Part shown: piece by piece, positions 24,072-35,720 of the stretch | Layout: every line of letters starts with the position of its first letter | Numbering within the stretch: the stretch's first letter is position 1 | Assembly (NCBI GenBank): GCA_021464415.1 | Contig: JAKCWG010000306.1 | Location: 25,706 to 89,705 of the forward strand | DNA from: Lonicera japonica | Lineage: Eukaryota; Streptophyta; Magnoliopsida; Dipsacales; Caprifoliaceae | Length of the DNA stretch: 64,000 nt | Direction of reading: 5' to 3' | Program-made: the position numbers and the translations under genes | The notes under the pieces: generated by a model | What the model was told of the DNA's origin: nothing | What the model saw: only the letters and a program-made list of their open reading frames with translations | The model's database searches: none

Positions 24072-25403
24072 TGTAGGGAATTAGGGCAGTAATCATGCAT
24101 CACATACAATAATTTACGCACTAATCATTAAACCCTAGGATTTATACAGTTCAATAAAAATCGATAAAAGACATACCTTGTATGAGATTCGAATTAAAAT
24201 CAATGAACACGGTGGATAGAACCTTCTGTTGTTGTTGTTGTTCTAGCGTTGAAAATACAACGCCTCTACGGTATGCACACACGAACGAGATCGGATTCTT
24301 GCTTGGTGTACTAGCGCCTTTAGGGTTCTCACACTAATTTCGTACTCTGCCTCTGTTTCTCTCACTTACGGCCAAGAGGAACAATGGTCCCTTTTAAAGG
24401 GGAACCCTAGTGAGAAACCCTAAGCACCAAAACGAATTAGGCCCAAGTCCAACTTGGCCCATTTTTAATTCGTTTTGATCCAACTCGTTTTGGTGTGCGA
24501 CCCTGTAGGTTTATACTCTTTAGCAGTATAATTAAAAGCCCGTTTTATTATATGAAATAGTAAGCGGTCTCTAGTAAAACATTACTATTACCCAAAGGGT
24601 ATAATGGTCAAAATAACACAACCTTAAATTGATATTCCACATATTAACTCCTTTTGTCAATCGATATTTAGATTGAACACAAGACTAGGCAAGTGTCATT
24701 CTTGTATAGTTCAATCTTTATTTCTTGATCTCTAAGTATAATTAATCTAAAACAAATGACATCTCATTTGTGCATGGCCATGCAAATATTAATTATACTT
24801 ATCAAGGGGCCCAACGATATGTCCCTCATTATATGAGAGTGACAAATCCCATCTTGATCAACCACATACCTCTACATAGTTCATAGTATGCTCGATCATC
24901 ATCTTTATAATTACTCGGTCAAGAGCAACGTTTGATAATGCCTGACATGCTAATCCCTATGTTGGTAACCATGGCGATCTCAGGTCTGAGGATAATACGA
25001 TATCACAAATGGGGAACATCACTGATGACATTATGTAACACTCCTCGCAGTGTCCCCAAAGCGGGTCAGTCCAATACTTTGTTCTCTAACAAGTATTAGT
25101 ATGTTCAGCTTGATATCTCCAATCCATGACTTGTGGAACATAGTCATCAGCTGACCCATACTCTAATCATTATATCAATGTGATCCTAGGTTATTGACAC
25201 ATGATCAGGGACATCTAAACAATATTATTATAACATTACTAGCATCCCAAAATCTAGTCACGTACTTGAAGAACTAGTATTAATAAATATTATTTACAAG
25301 AGAATATAAAGTAAAATGAAATAAACTTTATAAATGACAATAAGCATAAGATATCCAAGTACAAATCATAATATATGAATAGTCCTAGGACATATCTCTT
25401 TCA
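24072..25403 (-). repeat. 3' LTR of the full-length copia
   Basis: In element orientation it starts TGAAAGAGATATGTCC and ends ...CCTACA. It is 1332 bp, the same length as the partner LTR. A (TTG)5-type run lies at about 24228-24240. The CCCTTTTAAAGGGGA segment near 24390 is palindromic. Confidence 0.97.
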
Positions 25404-25416
25404 ATCTCCCACTTGT
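25404..25416 (-). promoter_or_regulatory. Polypurine tract of copia
   Basis: Minus strand reads CAAGTGGGAGAT directly before the 3' LTR and just after the RNase H stop codon, the usual copia arrangement for plus-strand priming. Confidence 0.85.
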
Positions 25417-25417
25417 A

Positions 25418-26905
25418 CTAGGACCATTCATTCATAAAACGAATGCCTAGTGCACTAAAATGACGATCATGTTTAGATTGAGAAAGTGGCTTAGTCAAAG
25501 GATCAGCTATATTCTCGTCTGTGGGAACCTTGCATATCTTTACATCACCATTACTGATAAACTCACGAATGAGGTGATAACGTCTCTGAATATGTTTGGA
25601 CTTTTGGTGCGACCTTGGCTCTTTATCCTGAGCAATAGCTCCGTTGTTGTAACAATACAAATTCACTAGATTGGTGCTACTAGGAATGACACCAAGTTTA
25701 GTGATAAACTTCTTTATCCATACTGCTTCCTTTGTGCTTCTAAAGCAGCAACATATTCAGCCTCTATTGTAGAATCAGCAACTGTGGCTTGCTTAGAACT
25801 CTTCCAACTCACAGCTCCACCATTGAAACAAAACACAAAACCGGATTGTGATATGAAATCATCCTTATCTGATTGAAAACCAGAATTCGTGTACCCATTT
25901 ACAACCAACTCTTCTTCCCCACCATAAATCAAGAATATATCCCTAGTTCTTCTTAAGTATTTGAGGATATTCTTGACAGCGGTCCAGTGACTCTCACCTG
26001 GATCTGACTGGTATCTGCTAGTCACGCTCAATGCGCATGCTACATCGGGACGAGTACACAACATAGCGTACATGATAGAATCTATAGCCGAAGCATGCAG
26101 GATTCTACTCATGCGATCTCGCTCATCTTTTGTCCGAGGACACTGAGTCTTGCTGAGTGTTGTACCATGTGTCATTGGCAAGAACCCTCTTTTAGAGTCT
26201 TGCATGTTGAACCTAGGTAAAACTTTGTCAATGTAATTACTTTGACTCAGTCCTATTAGTTTTCTTGATCTATCTCTATAGATCTTGATCCCTAATATGT
26301 AGGCTGCCTTGCCCAAATATTTCATTGAGAAACATTTTCCCAGCCAGGTCTTAACAGACTCAAGCATAGGAATATCATTCTCAATAAGTAGTATGTTATC
26401 TACATACAATACCAGAAAGACTATCGCGCTCCCACTAGTTTTCTTGTATACACAAGGTTCCTCTTCTTTCTTTCTAAAATCAAACTCTTTAATAGTTTCA
26501 TCGAAACGAAGATTCCAGCTCCGAGATGTTTGCTTAAGACCATATATGGATCTCTTAAGCTTGCATACCTTGTTAGCATTTCTTGGATCGACAAAACCTT
26601 CAAGTTGTGTCATGTACACATCCTCTTCAAGGTATCCATTGAGGAAAGTAGTTTTGACATCCATTTGCCATATTTCATAGTCATAATATGCGGTAATGCT
26701 TAAAAGGATCCGGATTGATTTAAACATAGCAACTGGCGAAAAAGATTCATCATAGTCAATACCATGGATTTGTCGATATCCTTTTGCAACCAATCAATCG
26801 AGCTTTATAGACATCGATCTTGCCATCTTTATCAATCTTAATTTTGAAAACCCATTTGCAACCTATGGCTTTACAGCCATTTGGCATGTTAACCAAGTCC
26901 CATAA
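25418..26905 (-). pseudogene. Copia reverse transcriptase-RNase H, broken
   Basis: The first segment, read after the nonsense codon at 26906-26908, carries the CKWVFKIKID reverse-transcriptase start. A tandem 4-bp duplication at about 26791-26798 shifts the frame. The main open part (25714-26793, 359 residues) holds the palm motifs, including a catalytic region that reads YVDN: the second aspartate of the YVDD box is asparagine (codon 26395-26397), which should abolish polymerisation. RNase H follows (SQSGFVF.FNGGAVSWKS, ADSTIEAEY), with an Asn at the usual first catalytic Asp of the GYT(D) motif. One lost base near 25735 shifts the frame again. The C-terminal part (25418-25666) contains KHI.RRYHLIREF and DPLTKPL. 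The domain assignment is secure; activity is not expected. Confidence 0.93.
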
Positions 26906-28579
26906 TTAATTGTCATGCATGGATTTCATTTTGGATTTCATAGCTTCTAGCCATTTCTCGGAACTAGAACTCTCCATTGCTTCTTTGAAAGTCAAGGGCT
27001 CATTGTTGTCTAACAACACTATGTCTTGCTCATCTGAGACGAAAAGTGATAATCTCTCAGGTTCGCGACGTGGCCTATTTGACCTTTGTAAGACTGTAAC
27101 TTCTTCAGGAGTTTCTGCAACTATTTGCATTCTTTGTTGAGGCTCTTCATTAAGATTACTATAATCTCGAATTTCTTCAAGATGTATCGTGCTCCCACTG
27201 TTTTCTTTGGAAATAAATTCTCTTTCTAAGAAAACTCCATTCCGAGCTACAAACACTTTGTTCTCGGTTGGATTATAGAAATAATATCCTTTAGTTTCCT
27301 TAAGATATCCTACGAAGAAGCATTTATCAGATTTGGGTTCCAATTTAGTTTTGATTAGTCGTCTGACGAAAACGTTACAACCCCAAATCTTTAGAAAAGA
27401 CATACTTGGAACCTTTCCAGTCCATAACTCGTAAGGTGTCTTTTCTACAGCCTTAGATGGAGATCTGTTTAGTGTGAACGCTGCGGTTTCAAGAGCGTAT
27501 CCCCAAAATGATATTGGAAGAGATGTCTGACTCATCATTGATCGAACCATGTCTAACAGTGTTCGATTTCTCCTTTCAGATACATCATTCCATTGTGGTG
27601 TTCCTGGTGGAGTAAGTTGTAAAAAAATTCCACAACTCTTAAGATGATCATTAAATTCTTGGCTTAAGTATTCTCCTCCTCGATCTGATCGAAGAGCTTT
27701 AATAGTCTTGCCAAGTTGATTTTGTACCTCATTTTGAAATTCCTTGAACTTTTCAAAAGATTCCGATTTATGTTTTATCAAGTAAACATAACCATATCTA
27801 CTGAAATCATCAGTAAATGTGATGAAGTACTGATATTCTCCTCTGGCAGTTGTGTTTAGTGGTCCACATACATCAGTATGAATGAGGGCCAAAAGATCAC
27901 TTGCCCTATCATTGTTACCATTGAAAGGGCTCTTAGTCATCTTTCCCAACAAACAAGATTCACATCGTTCAAAAGACTGGAAATCAAATGAATTTAGAAG
28001 ACCATCTTTATGGAGCTTCAACATGCGTTTCTCATTTATATGGCCTAAACGACAATGCCATAAATAAGTAGGATTCGAATCATCAAACTTAATTATCTTG
28101 TTATTTACGTTATAAACATGTATTTCAAGATTTAGAATATAAAGACCATCCAATAATTGTCCAATACCATATTGCATATTATTCAAAGAAAATGAACAAC
28201 GTTTGTCCTTAAAATTGAATTCAAAACCTTCTTCGTCTAACAAAGAAATAGAAATAATGTTTCTGCTAAAAGCAGGCACATAGTAACAATTATTTAATTC
28301 TAAAATCAATCCTGAAGGCAAAAGAATCTCAAATGTTCCTACAGCTAGAGCGGCAACTTTTGCTCGATTTCCAACGCGTAGGTCCACTTCTCCTTTAGCC
28401 AGCTTCCTACTCCTTTTGAGTCCCTGTACATTTGCACAAATGTGAGATGCACTACCAGTATCTAATACCCAAGAAGTAGAAGAAGCTGAAGTAACATTTA
28501 CTTCTATAACGTAAGTACCTGAAGACGAACGGGCTAGTCCCTTCTTTTTGTCGTCAAGGTATTTCTTGTAGTTTCTCTT
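26906..28579 (-). pseudogene. Copia protease-integrase region
   Basis: Open from the nonsense codon at 28580-28582 down to TAA at 26906-26908. Reading from the N-terminal side, the aspartic protease motif WVLDTGSASHIC is intact. The gag-pre-integrase zinc site (WHCRLGH..., CESC) follows, then the rve core with the catalytic acids in HTDVCGPL, SDRGGEYLS and VSERRNRTL at normal spacing, then the FLKIWGC and KCFFVGY motifs of copia integrase C-terminal regions, and finally the linker into reverse transcriptase. This is the best preserved part of the element: the cut-and-join triad is present. No ATG of its own is expected, because it is translated as part of the gag-pol polyprotein, in the same frame as gag. 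Confidence 0.93.
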
Positions 28580-28633
28580 TCAATGACCATTTTCATTGTA
28601 GTGAAAACATATCATTTCAACTTGTGGATTAGG
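28580..28633 (-). pseudogene. Broken CCHC knuckle at the gag-pol junction
   Basis: In the gag frame the knuckle reads CFHYNENGH, stop, KRNY. Two of the three cysteines are tyrosine, and a TGA (28580-28582) stands where the family usually has tryptophan. A further TAG lies at 28634-28636. All changes fit G-to-A transitions on the coding strand. Confidence 0.85.
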
Positions 28634-29386
28634 CTAGGGCTCAGAATTTTTCTTCTTGTTGTTCCAGTTCTTAACTTGAGCTTTACCGTTGCCTTTGGCA
28701 TTGGACTTTCCTTTGACATTTCCACCTTTCTTGAAACCCTTTCCCTTTTGAACCATCAGAACATTATTCTTACCTTTCTTAACAATGTTCTGCTCAGCTG
28801 CTTTCAGCATCCCATGCAGCTCAGTTAATGTCCTTTCCAGGTTGTGCATATTGAAGTTCATAATGAAACCATCATATGACTCAGGTAGCGACTGGAGAAT
28901 GACATCAGTGGCCAACTCTTGGCTAATGGTTGTTCCCAACCTTTCTAGGTAATCAATGTACCCAATCATTTTGAGTACATGAGGACTGACTGAGCCTCCC
29001 TCGGGAAGCTTGCATGAAAACAAAGACTCAGTAGTCTCGAAGCGTTCGACTCGAGCTTGTTCCTGAAACAAACTCTTCAGTTCCTTAACCATGTCGAATG
29101 CATTCATATTTTCAAACTGCTTCTGCAGATCAGCATTCATGTTAGCAAGCATGAGACATGAAACATCTAAATCATCATTTAGATGCTTCTGATATGCATC
29201 TTTCTGTGCACGAGGAGCATTAGCTGCCGGTTCTTCAGGAATAGCATTTTCGAGGACATAATCTTTCCTCTCCTGTTTAAGAATAATTCTCAGATTCCTA
29301 AACCAGTCTAGGAAGTTGGTTGTATTTAATTTTTCCTTCTCAAGGACAGATCGCAACGAAAAAGCGGTTGTGTTATTGTTCGTCAT
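28634..29386 (-). pseudogene. Copia gag (UBN2-type) N-terminal part
   Basis: 250 codons from ATG at 29384-29386 to a premature TAG. The product matches plant copia capsid proteins: an N-terminal L..EKLNTTNFLDWFRNLRI block (residues about 14-35), a central helical UBN2-type region (about 70-190) with LM.ANM...LQ..FE and LPEGGSVSPHVLKMIGYI, then a Lys/Gly/Asn-rich basic tail (205-250) that leads to the zinc knuckle. It would assemble the cytoplasmic particle holding the RNA. The stop lies just before the knuckle, so only a truncated capsid could be made. The same frame continues into protease and integrase after two stops. The start is supported by being the first ATG of the conserved block. 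Confidence 0.92.
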
Positions 29387-31028
29387 CTATCTACAGCAAA
29401 ATAACATATGCAAACATTTAATATGCTTATTTTAAAAAATTCATACTATGTCTTACATGCAATTGTCCCATTACATGCAATCCAAGTCCCATCCATAGGA
29501 TTACACAAGGTATTAAGAAAGCTTTGGCTCCAAGATCCATACTTACACAAGGTATTAAGAAAGCTGTTGGCTTTTCAATTAGGTAAGCAACACTTTGTTA
29601 ATTAGGTAAGCAACATTTGTTAATTATATTCTATGCAACTCTTGGTTTGTTGAGTTTGTACATAATATGTTTCGGCTTTTCACATAATATGTTTCGGCTT
29701 TTCAACACTTTGCCTCAAGGCCCAAAACCGTTTTGATGACCTTGTGAAATCAAACCAACACTTTTCTGACTTATGGATGTCTGACTTCCATTCTATTAAT
29801 TTATGATGATCTAAGATAACCCCGCTTTGGCAGGCGTCTTCTATAATAATAATAAAATTAATAGTTATCAGTGTTGGAAAGGCACAAATAATTTCTTTTG
29901 TTCTAGGGACATAAATATGCAGTCTCACAATAATACAAAAGAATGTTTAAACAAGCATAAACCAATAAATATGTGATATAGTATGGCCAGAGATATAAAG
30001 CTACTAATTAACTATGCTCTCCATCCTTTGTAGCTTTGGACACTCCAAAGTTCTTGGCTATCTTCTCTTGTGATAAGGGATCCTCCATCTTTTATGCGAG
30101 GTAATATACAAAAATTGTACAGCCTAATACAAGAGACTAGTAATATAAAATTACATTGCAAAATACAAAACGACACGCATGCCGTATTTATATATTACAA
30201 TAAAAATAAGACGACGCGCAGGCCGTATTTAGTTTGGCCATACTATATCACTATAAATTATAATCCTACAAGTTAGTATTATCCCATAACACAACATATT
30301 GCATACACATAAATGCGAAAATTAAATTTAATTAATTATTAAATAAACACTAAAGGGTCGAGGGGCAATGCCCCCGCGGGGTTTGGGGCAGCGCCCCAAC
30401 CGGGGTCCGGGGGGGGGGGGACCGCCGGTGTATGACCTGCAAGAGAATCACATCTCTGCCACCGTGGAGAATTTGAACGATTTCAAATTATTTTCTCCAG
30501 AAACGTGTATAACCATATTAGACAGATTCGTCTAGATTAATCATATTAATCTGTCCTTTCTCATTAATCAAATTAATCGTGAAGAACCCTATAGCCGTGA
30601 TCTTATCAGGTCTATAACGATTGCGTAAACCCTAACAGAACGATTCTGACATGCTTGTATGATAATTGCGGAAAAAAATCATGACAGCATAAAGATCCTA
30701 ATCGAGTAACATGCCAAAAGATGAACCCTAACCGAAAATGGCTTAACAGAATCATGAACATGTCGATAACAGTCATACAGTAATCACGTTTTTGACATAT
30801 CAGATCTCTATTAATCATATTATAAAAGGACATATCGTATATGCAAACTGATTAACGAAAACAAAAACATGCTACAGAAAAACGATTAACCCATTAATCG
30901 ATATTAATAAAACCTAGCATTATACTAAAATTCGAATGTGATATTAATCGAAATTTAAACGAGAACAGATCTTCAAGTTATAAAACGACTATAATCATGA
31001 TCGAAAATTAAAGAATAGTAAATAACCT
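29387..31028 (-). other. Long 5' leader of copia
   Basis: About 1.64 kb between the primer-binding site and gag, without a coherent reading frame. It contains internal direct repeats near 29500-29690: ACACAAGGTATTAAGAAAGC twice, AATTAGGTAAGCAACA twice, ATAATATGTTTCGGCTTTTC twice. It also holds a GC-rich hairpin patch at 30358-30425 and two near-identical ACG.CGC..GCCGTATTTA words at about 30172 and 30213. Such leaders carry packaging and translation signals in this class, but none can be named. Confidence 0.6.
30362..30420. other. GC-rich hairpins and G tract in leader
   Basis: GGGGCAATGCCCC (30362-30374) and TTGGGGCAGCGCCCCAA (30383-30399) are short perfect hairpins. They are followed by GGGG and a 12-G run (30409-30420). 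The patch stands out in AT-rich flanks and could fold as RNA or as a G-quadruplex. Confidence 0.75.
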
Positions 31029-31041
31029 CGCTCTGATACCA
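31029..31041 (-). promoter_or_regulatory. Primer-binding site, tRNA-iMet
   Basis: The minus strand reads TGGTATCAGAGCG one base after the 5' LTR, an exact match to the site used by most plant copia elements. Confidence 0.95.
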
Positions 31042-31042
31042 T

Positions 31043-32374
31043 TGTAGGAAATTAGGGCAGTAATCATGCATCACATACACTAATTTACGCACTAATCATT
31101 AAACCCTAGGATCTATACAGTTCAATAAAAATCGATAAAAGACATACCTTGTATGAGATTCGAATTAAAATCAATGAACACGGTGGACAGAACCTTCTGT
31201 TGTTGTTGTTGTTCTAGCGTTGAAAATACAACGCCTCTATGGTATGCACACACGAACGAGATCGGATCCTTGCTTGGTGTACTAGCGCCTTTAGGGTTCT
31301 CACACTAATTTCGTACCCTGCCTCTGTTTCTCTCACTTACGGTCAAGAGGAACAATGGTCCCTTTTAAAGGGGAACCCTAGTGAGAAACCTTAAGCACCA
31401 AAACGAATTAGGCCCAAGTCCAACTTGGCCCATTTTCAATTCGTTTTGATCCAACTCGTTTTGGTGTGCGACCCTGTAGGTTTATACTCTTTGGCAGTAT
31501 AATTAAAAGTCCGTTTTATTATACGAAATAGTAAGCGGTCTCTAGTAAAACATTACTATTACCCAAAGGGTATACTGGTTAAAACAACACAACCTTAAAT
31601 TGATATTCCACATATTAACTCCTTTTGTCAATCGATATCTAGATTGAACACAAGACTAGGCAAGTGTCATTCTTGTATAATTCAATCTTTATTTCTTGAT
31701 CTCTAAGTATAATTAATCTAAAACAAATGACATCTTATTTGTGCATGGCCATGCAAATATTAATTATACTTATCAAGGGGTCCAACGATATGTCCCTCAT
31801 TATATGAGAGTGACAAATCCCATCTTGATCAACCACATACCTCTACATAGTTCATAGTATGCTCGATCATCATCTTTATAATTACTCGGTCAAGAGCAAC
31901 GTTTGATAATGCCTGACATGCTAATCCCTATGTTGGTAACCATGGCGATCTCAGGTCTGAGGATAATACGATATCACAAATGGGGAACATCACTTATGAC
32001 ATTATGTAACACTCCTCGCAGTGTCCCCAAAGCGGGTCGGTCCAATACTTTGTTCTCTAACAAGTATCAGTATGTTCAGCTTGATATCTCCAATCCATGA
32101 CTTGTGGAACATAGTCATCAGCTGACCCATACTCTAATCATTATATCAATGTGATCCTATGTTATTGACACATGATCAGGGACATCTAAACAATATTATT
32201 ATAACATTACTAGCATCCCAAAATCTAGTCACGTACTTGAAGAACTAGTATTAATAAATATTATTTACAAGAGAATATAAAGTAAAATGAAATAAACTTT
32301 ATAAATGACAATAAGCATAAGATATCCAACTACAAATCATAATATATGAATAGTCCTAGGACATATCTCTTTCA
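31043..32374 (-). repeat. 5' LTR of the full-length copia
   Basis: 1332 bp with TG...CA termini. It aligns over its entire length without gaps to 24072-25403. The differences are mostly transitions. Confidence 0.97.
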
Positions 32375-32490
32375 TCTATAACGTTGTCTAAAGTTCCTAA
32401 CTTCTTATGTAATAACTTTCATTTACGTTACTTATGTTTCGCACTAATTATTATTCTATACAAATGAAGTAAATATATCAATAAAGGGAA

Positions 32491-32722
32491 GCAACGTTGT
32501 GGATGATCCTCAAGGACTAGTACAAGCTCTCGTTACCAAAGGCCAATATGCATGTGTCCCATTGGCCATCATTTAACAGCTGATTCTGCTTCTTCGCACT
32601 CATAATTGTGCAAAGAACCACAATCCGATGGCAAAGAGTGAGCAACGGGAGACACATCGGTCTTACGCAATCAACCCACGGAGCTTGTAATAGTCCTTGA
32701 GGATCATCCACGAAGTTGTTTT
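32491..32722. repeat. Gene-like inverted repeat (foldback)
   Basis: TGGATGATCCTCAAGGACTA (32500-32519) is exactly complementary to 32691-32710. Weaker complementarity extends on both sides to about 38 bp (CAACGTTG / CAACTTCG; TACAAGCTC) and inward (ATGTGTCCCATTGGCCA against GTGTCTCCCGTTGCTCA). The minus strand carries a 64-codon open frame (32517-32711) beginning MDDPQGLLQAPWVD with normal-looking complexity. A partial inverted duplication of a gene segment like this is one origin proposed for plant MIRNA genes. I recognise neither a domain nor a known miRNA. Confidence 0.55.
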
Positions 32723-34640
32723 TTCTTTACTGAAATATTTAATGAATCCATTCGTATCGAAAACTAATTAATGCATAATGTAAATATTAGTAAATTCAGG
32801 CTACATATTATTAAACGCTATTGTGAAATGATCATATTATTTAAGAAACTCAAGACTTTAGACCTCGAGGATGCGGCATGGGGCAAATGTCTGTTTTCTC
32901 GTTATACATGAACTACCACATTTTTTTTTACGACATTGTAATATTTCTTTGCAACCTATATGCTATGCTGATCCTAAAAATAGTACGATTTTACATAAGT
33001 ATAATTAGTCTTGCATTCGATATCAAGATTTATTATTCCTCCATTTTTTTCGAAATAAGAAGTTATGACTCTTCATATATATATACCGCCCACGGAATTT
33101 GTGTTGAGAAGTTAATGAACTTTGGAATTTTGTTGCTGGCATTTCCTACATAGGACCGAAAACACCCAAAATTGGTTTATTTCCTTTCTTATTTTTATTA
33201 AGTTGAAAGTTAAAACAAGAAATCAGAGAAAACCTAGTTGAGAAATTAGTCCTAGAATAAGAAAACAATGTAGAAATAAATTTAGAACTTACACTAAGAA
33301 ACCAGATTAAATGGGCTGGAGAGCGGGAACCCTACAGAGAGAAAATATTGTGTGTTTTTTTTTTTCATTGAATGAGATGGGTGGATGGGATTATATACAT
33401 ACATACATATATATATGGGTGGGGTTTCAATAGTTATCGCTCTTTTTACCCATAGATGGTTATTGTAATATTAACCATTGAATGAAAAATCAATGGTTGA
33501 GATCAAATGTATAGTTGGTTAACATAATTAATGCACATTGGATAAATACAAAGTATTAAATGCAAAGTTAAGTGGGTAACTTGTTGATACCTATTTTTTT
33601 CTATTTAATTTTAAGGAAATACAAATTAGATATTCATTACATGATTTTGTAATTCCAATACAGGATATCCCTATTCTTTACCCCTATAAAATAGGTGATT
33701 TTATTTATATTGATATCTTGTAGTTAATCTACATTGTTAAGTTAATTAGTATTGTTTCCTAAATTAATCCTTAAGTGTGGACAAACTAACAAAAAAATAT
33801 TATTGATTTAATTTTATAAATATTATTTTATTAATGATTTAATATTAAAAAATAAATTAGATTAATATGTACATCTATGTTAATTAAATAAATAAAAATA
33901 TGGGGCTTCTTTTTAAAAAATCAATTACTCTTATTCTAATAAAGGACATTCTATTTTTAGGATTAGTTTCAAAGATAACCTTTTAATCGATGGCAAAATA
34001 AATTTTAATTTATTAAAAATAAAATATAGTTATTTTCAAAACTACCCCTTAATAAAGATAACAACTATTAAAAAATAAAAATAATAAAAAAAATATAAAT
34101 AACAAAAGCTCAAATTCAAACTAAACATCTCAAACAAAGATTTCAAATTTGAACATGTAATGGAAATCTTATCACAAAAGTCAACCAAGAACATAAGTAT
34201 TAAATATATATATTTTTTATTAGTTCAGCAAACTCTAAATTTTAAATTAATTATCAAATGATAAGATGATACAATTTTAAAAAGAAAAAAAAATTATGTA
34301 CATCAAAAAGAAAAATAAAAATACTTGAGAATGGTGATCCTTTCAAAAAAAATTTAAAATTTTGATGATTTTTTTAGAATTGTTTGTAGGCTCATTTATT
34401 TCACATAAATTCATAAAAAAATATTTTTTTTGAAGTACAAAATAAATCTTAAAAGTTTATGGTATGTTGTTTACATAATTATCCTCTCACAAACCATTCT
34501 AGTAAAAGAAAATACTATTCGTATTATAAATTACAGTACCAAATGTCATACTAACTAATTAATTACATGATCATGAATATTTTATATAATTATATATTGA
34601 AAATTTGATAAACATGAAATATGTATACTTGATTCTTAAA

Positions 34641-34680
<40 letters not shown>

Positions 34681-34743
34681 GGAAGTATTAATAACATAGT
34701 TAATTGAAAATATCTTTTAATAAAACCTTTCAAAATTCTTTAA
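32723..34743. other. AT-rich intergenic DNA
   Basis: No gene recognised. A small ATACATACATACAT run lies near 33392, and the (TTA)n microsatellite is listed separately. Confidence 0.4.
34643..34679. repeat. (TTA)n microsatellite
   Basis: About 12 uninterrupted ATT/TTA units. Confidence 0.95.
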
Positions 34744-35483
34744 GGGTGTGTTTGGAATGTGAATTTGAGAGAAAATTTTAACATGAGATTTGGATTTGGA
34801 ATCTCAAATCTAAATGTTTTTGTTTGCTGTGAAATTATGATTTAAGATTTATAAATATATTCAAATAATGAGATTTGATACTTATCTTAAAGTTAACTTT
34901 CAAATTTTAAAGAAAGAGTTGTTCCTTAGAGATCCCAAACTTGCGAATTTGAAAAAAATATTAATTAATTTTTAAACAAATTATTATTTTTTGTTATTAT
35001 AAATATACTTGTAATATTAATTATAATAATAATATGAATGATGACAAAGGATCGTGTGTTATCCAAACCCAAACCCAAACCCAAACCCAAACCCTACAAG
35101 CTTATAAACTCATCTCAGCCCGGTGCAGGTTTTATTTTTTAAAATGTAAATCCGTCTCGAATAGTATATGCATAAACCCACTCCCGTCCCGTGGTAATTA
35201 TGCTATATTATAAGAAATAAAATACTATAATAGAGGTGGGTCGAGTCAAACGGGTAAATTCTGTGCAAGCATGAGTTCTGCTACAGTGTTAAAAAATAAA
35301 AATAGCTTACTAATCAACTAAATATAAATTTTAGAGGAATAATATTTGGATTTAAAAATCTATTTCCTTGTATTTGTTAAGCAAACACAAAATTTTAAGA
35401 TCTTGTATTTCAAATATGTAATTTTTGAATATTAGATTTATGAATTTTAAAGCTAAATTCAATTATATAATTCAAATGCACCT
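34744..35483. mobile_element. Harbinger-like element
   Basis: Left end GGGTGTGTTTGGAATGTGAA and right end TTCAAATGCACC are short imperfect inverted repeats, with TAA at both borders (34741-34743, 35484-35486). The interior has mirrored AAATCTAA / AGATTT words and a (AAACCC)5 run at 35065-35094. It is non-coding, and the ends are less certain than for the Tourist copies. Confidence 0.5.
35065..35094. repeat. (AAACCC)n hexamer repeat
   Basis: Five AAACCC units. This is not the plant telomere heptamer AAACCCT, except for one unit at the end. Confidence 0.9.
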
Positions 35484-35720
35484 TAAAAGAAAATAGAAAA
35501 TAAATTAAAATGAAAGTAGATTTCGATTAGGAATCTAAATGAAAATGTAATCTAAATTAGTACAATTATAAATTAATTTTAATTAGTGGATATACTTCTC
35601 AATTTTAAAAATGATACAAAATTTGTTTGTCAAACACAATACATTGATTATTGAACCAAATAATTAATTATTTAATACTAAATAAGATATATTTTAAGTG
35701 TTATTTAAAAAGTCGTGCGT

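Larger units (their letters stand above)
24067..32379 (-). mobile_element. Full-length Ty1/copia retrotransposon (inactivated)
   Basis: 8303-bp element at 24072-32374 flanked by perfect 5-bp duplications TCTAT (24067-24071, 32375-32379). Both LTRs are 1332 bp and differ at about 25 positions by hand count (about 98 percent identity). At a rate of 1.3e-8 per site per year, an assumption, that is roughly 0.7 million years. Minus-strand order: 5' LTR, primer-binding site, 1.6-kb leader, gag, protease, integrase, reverse transcriptase, RNase H, polypurine tract, 3' LTR. This is the copia order, with integrase before reverse transcriptase. Two nonsense codons near the gag-pol junction, one nonsense codon and a 4-bp duplication before the reverse transcriptase, a 1-nt loss in RNase H and active-site changes make it non-autonomous. 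The LTRs may still be active in trans. The lineage within copia (Tork/Angela-like?) is not certain. Confidence 0.97.

Noticed and set aside
35065..35094. Interstitial telomere repeat
   Set aside because: The unit is AAACCC (6 bp), not AAACCCT, and it lies inside a Harbinger-like element.
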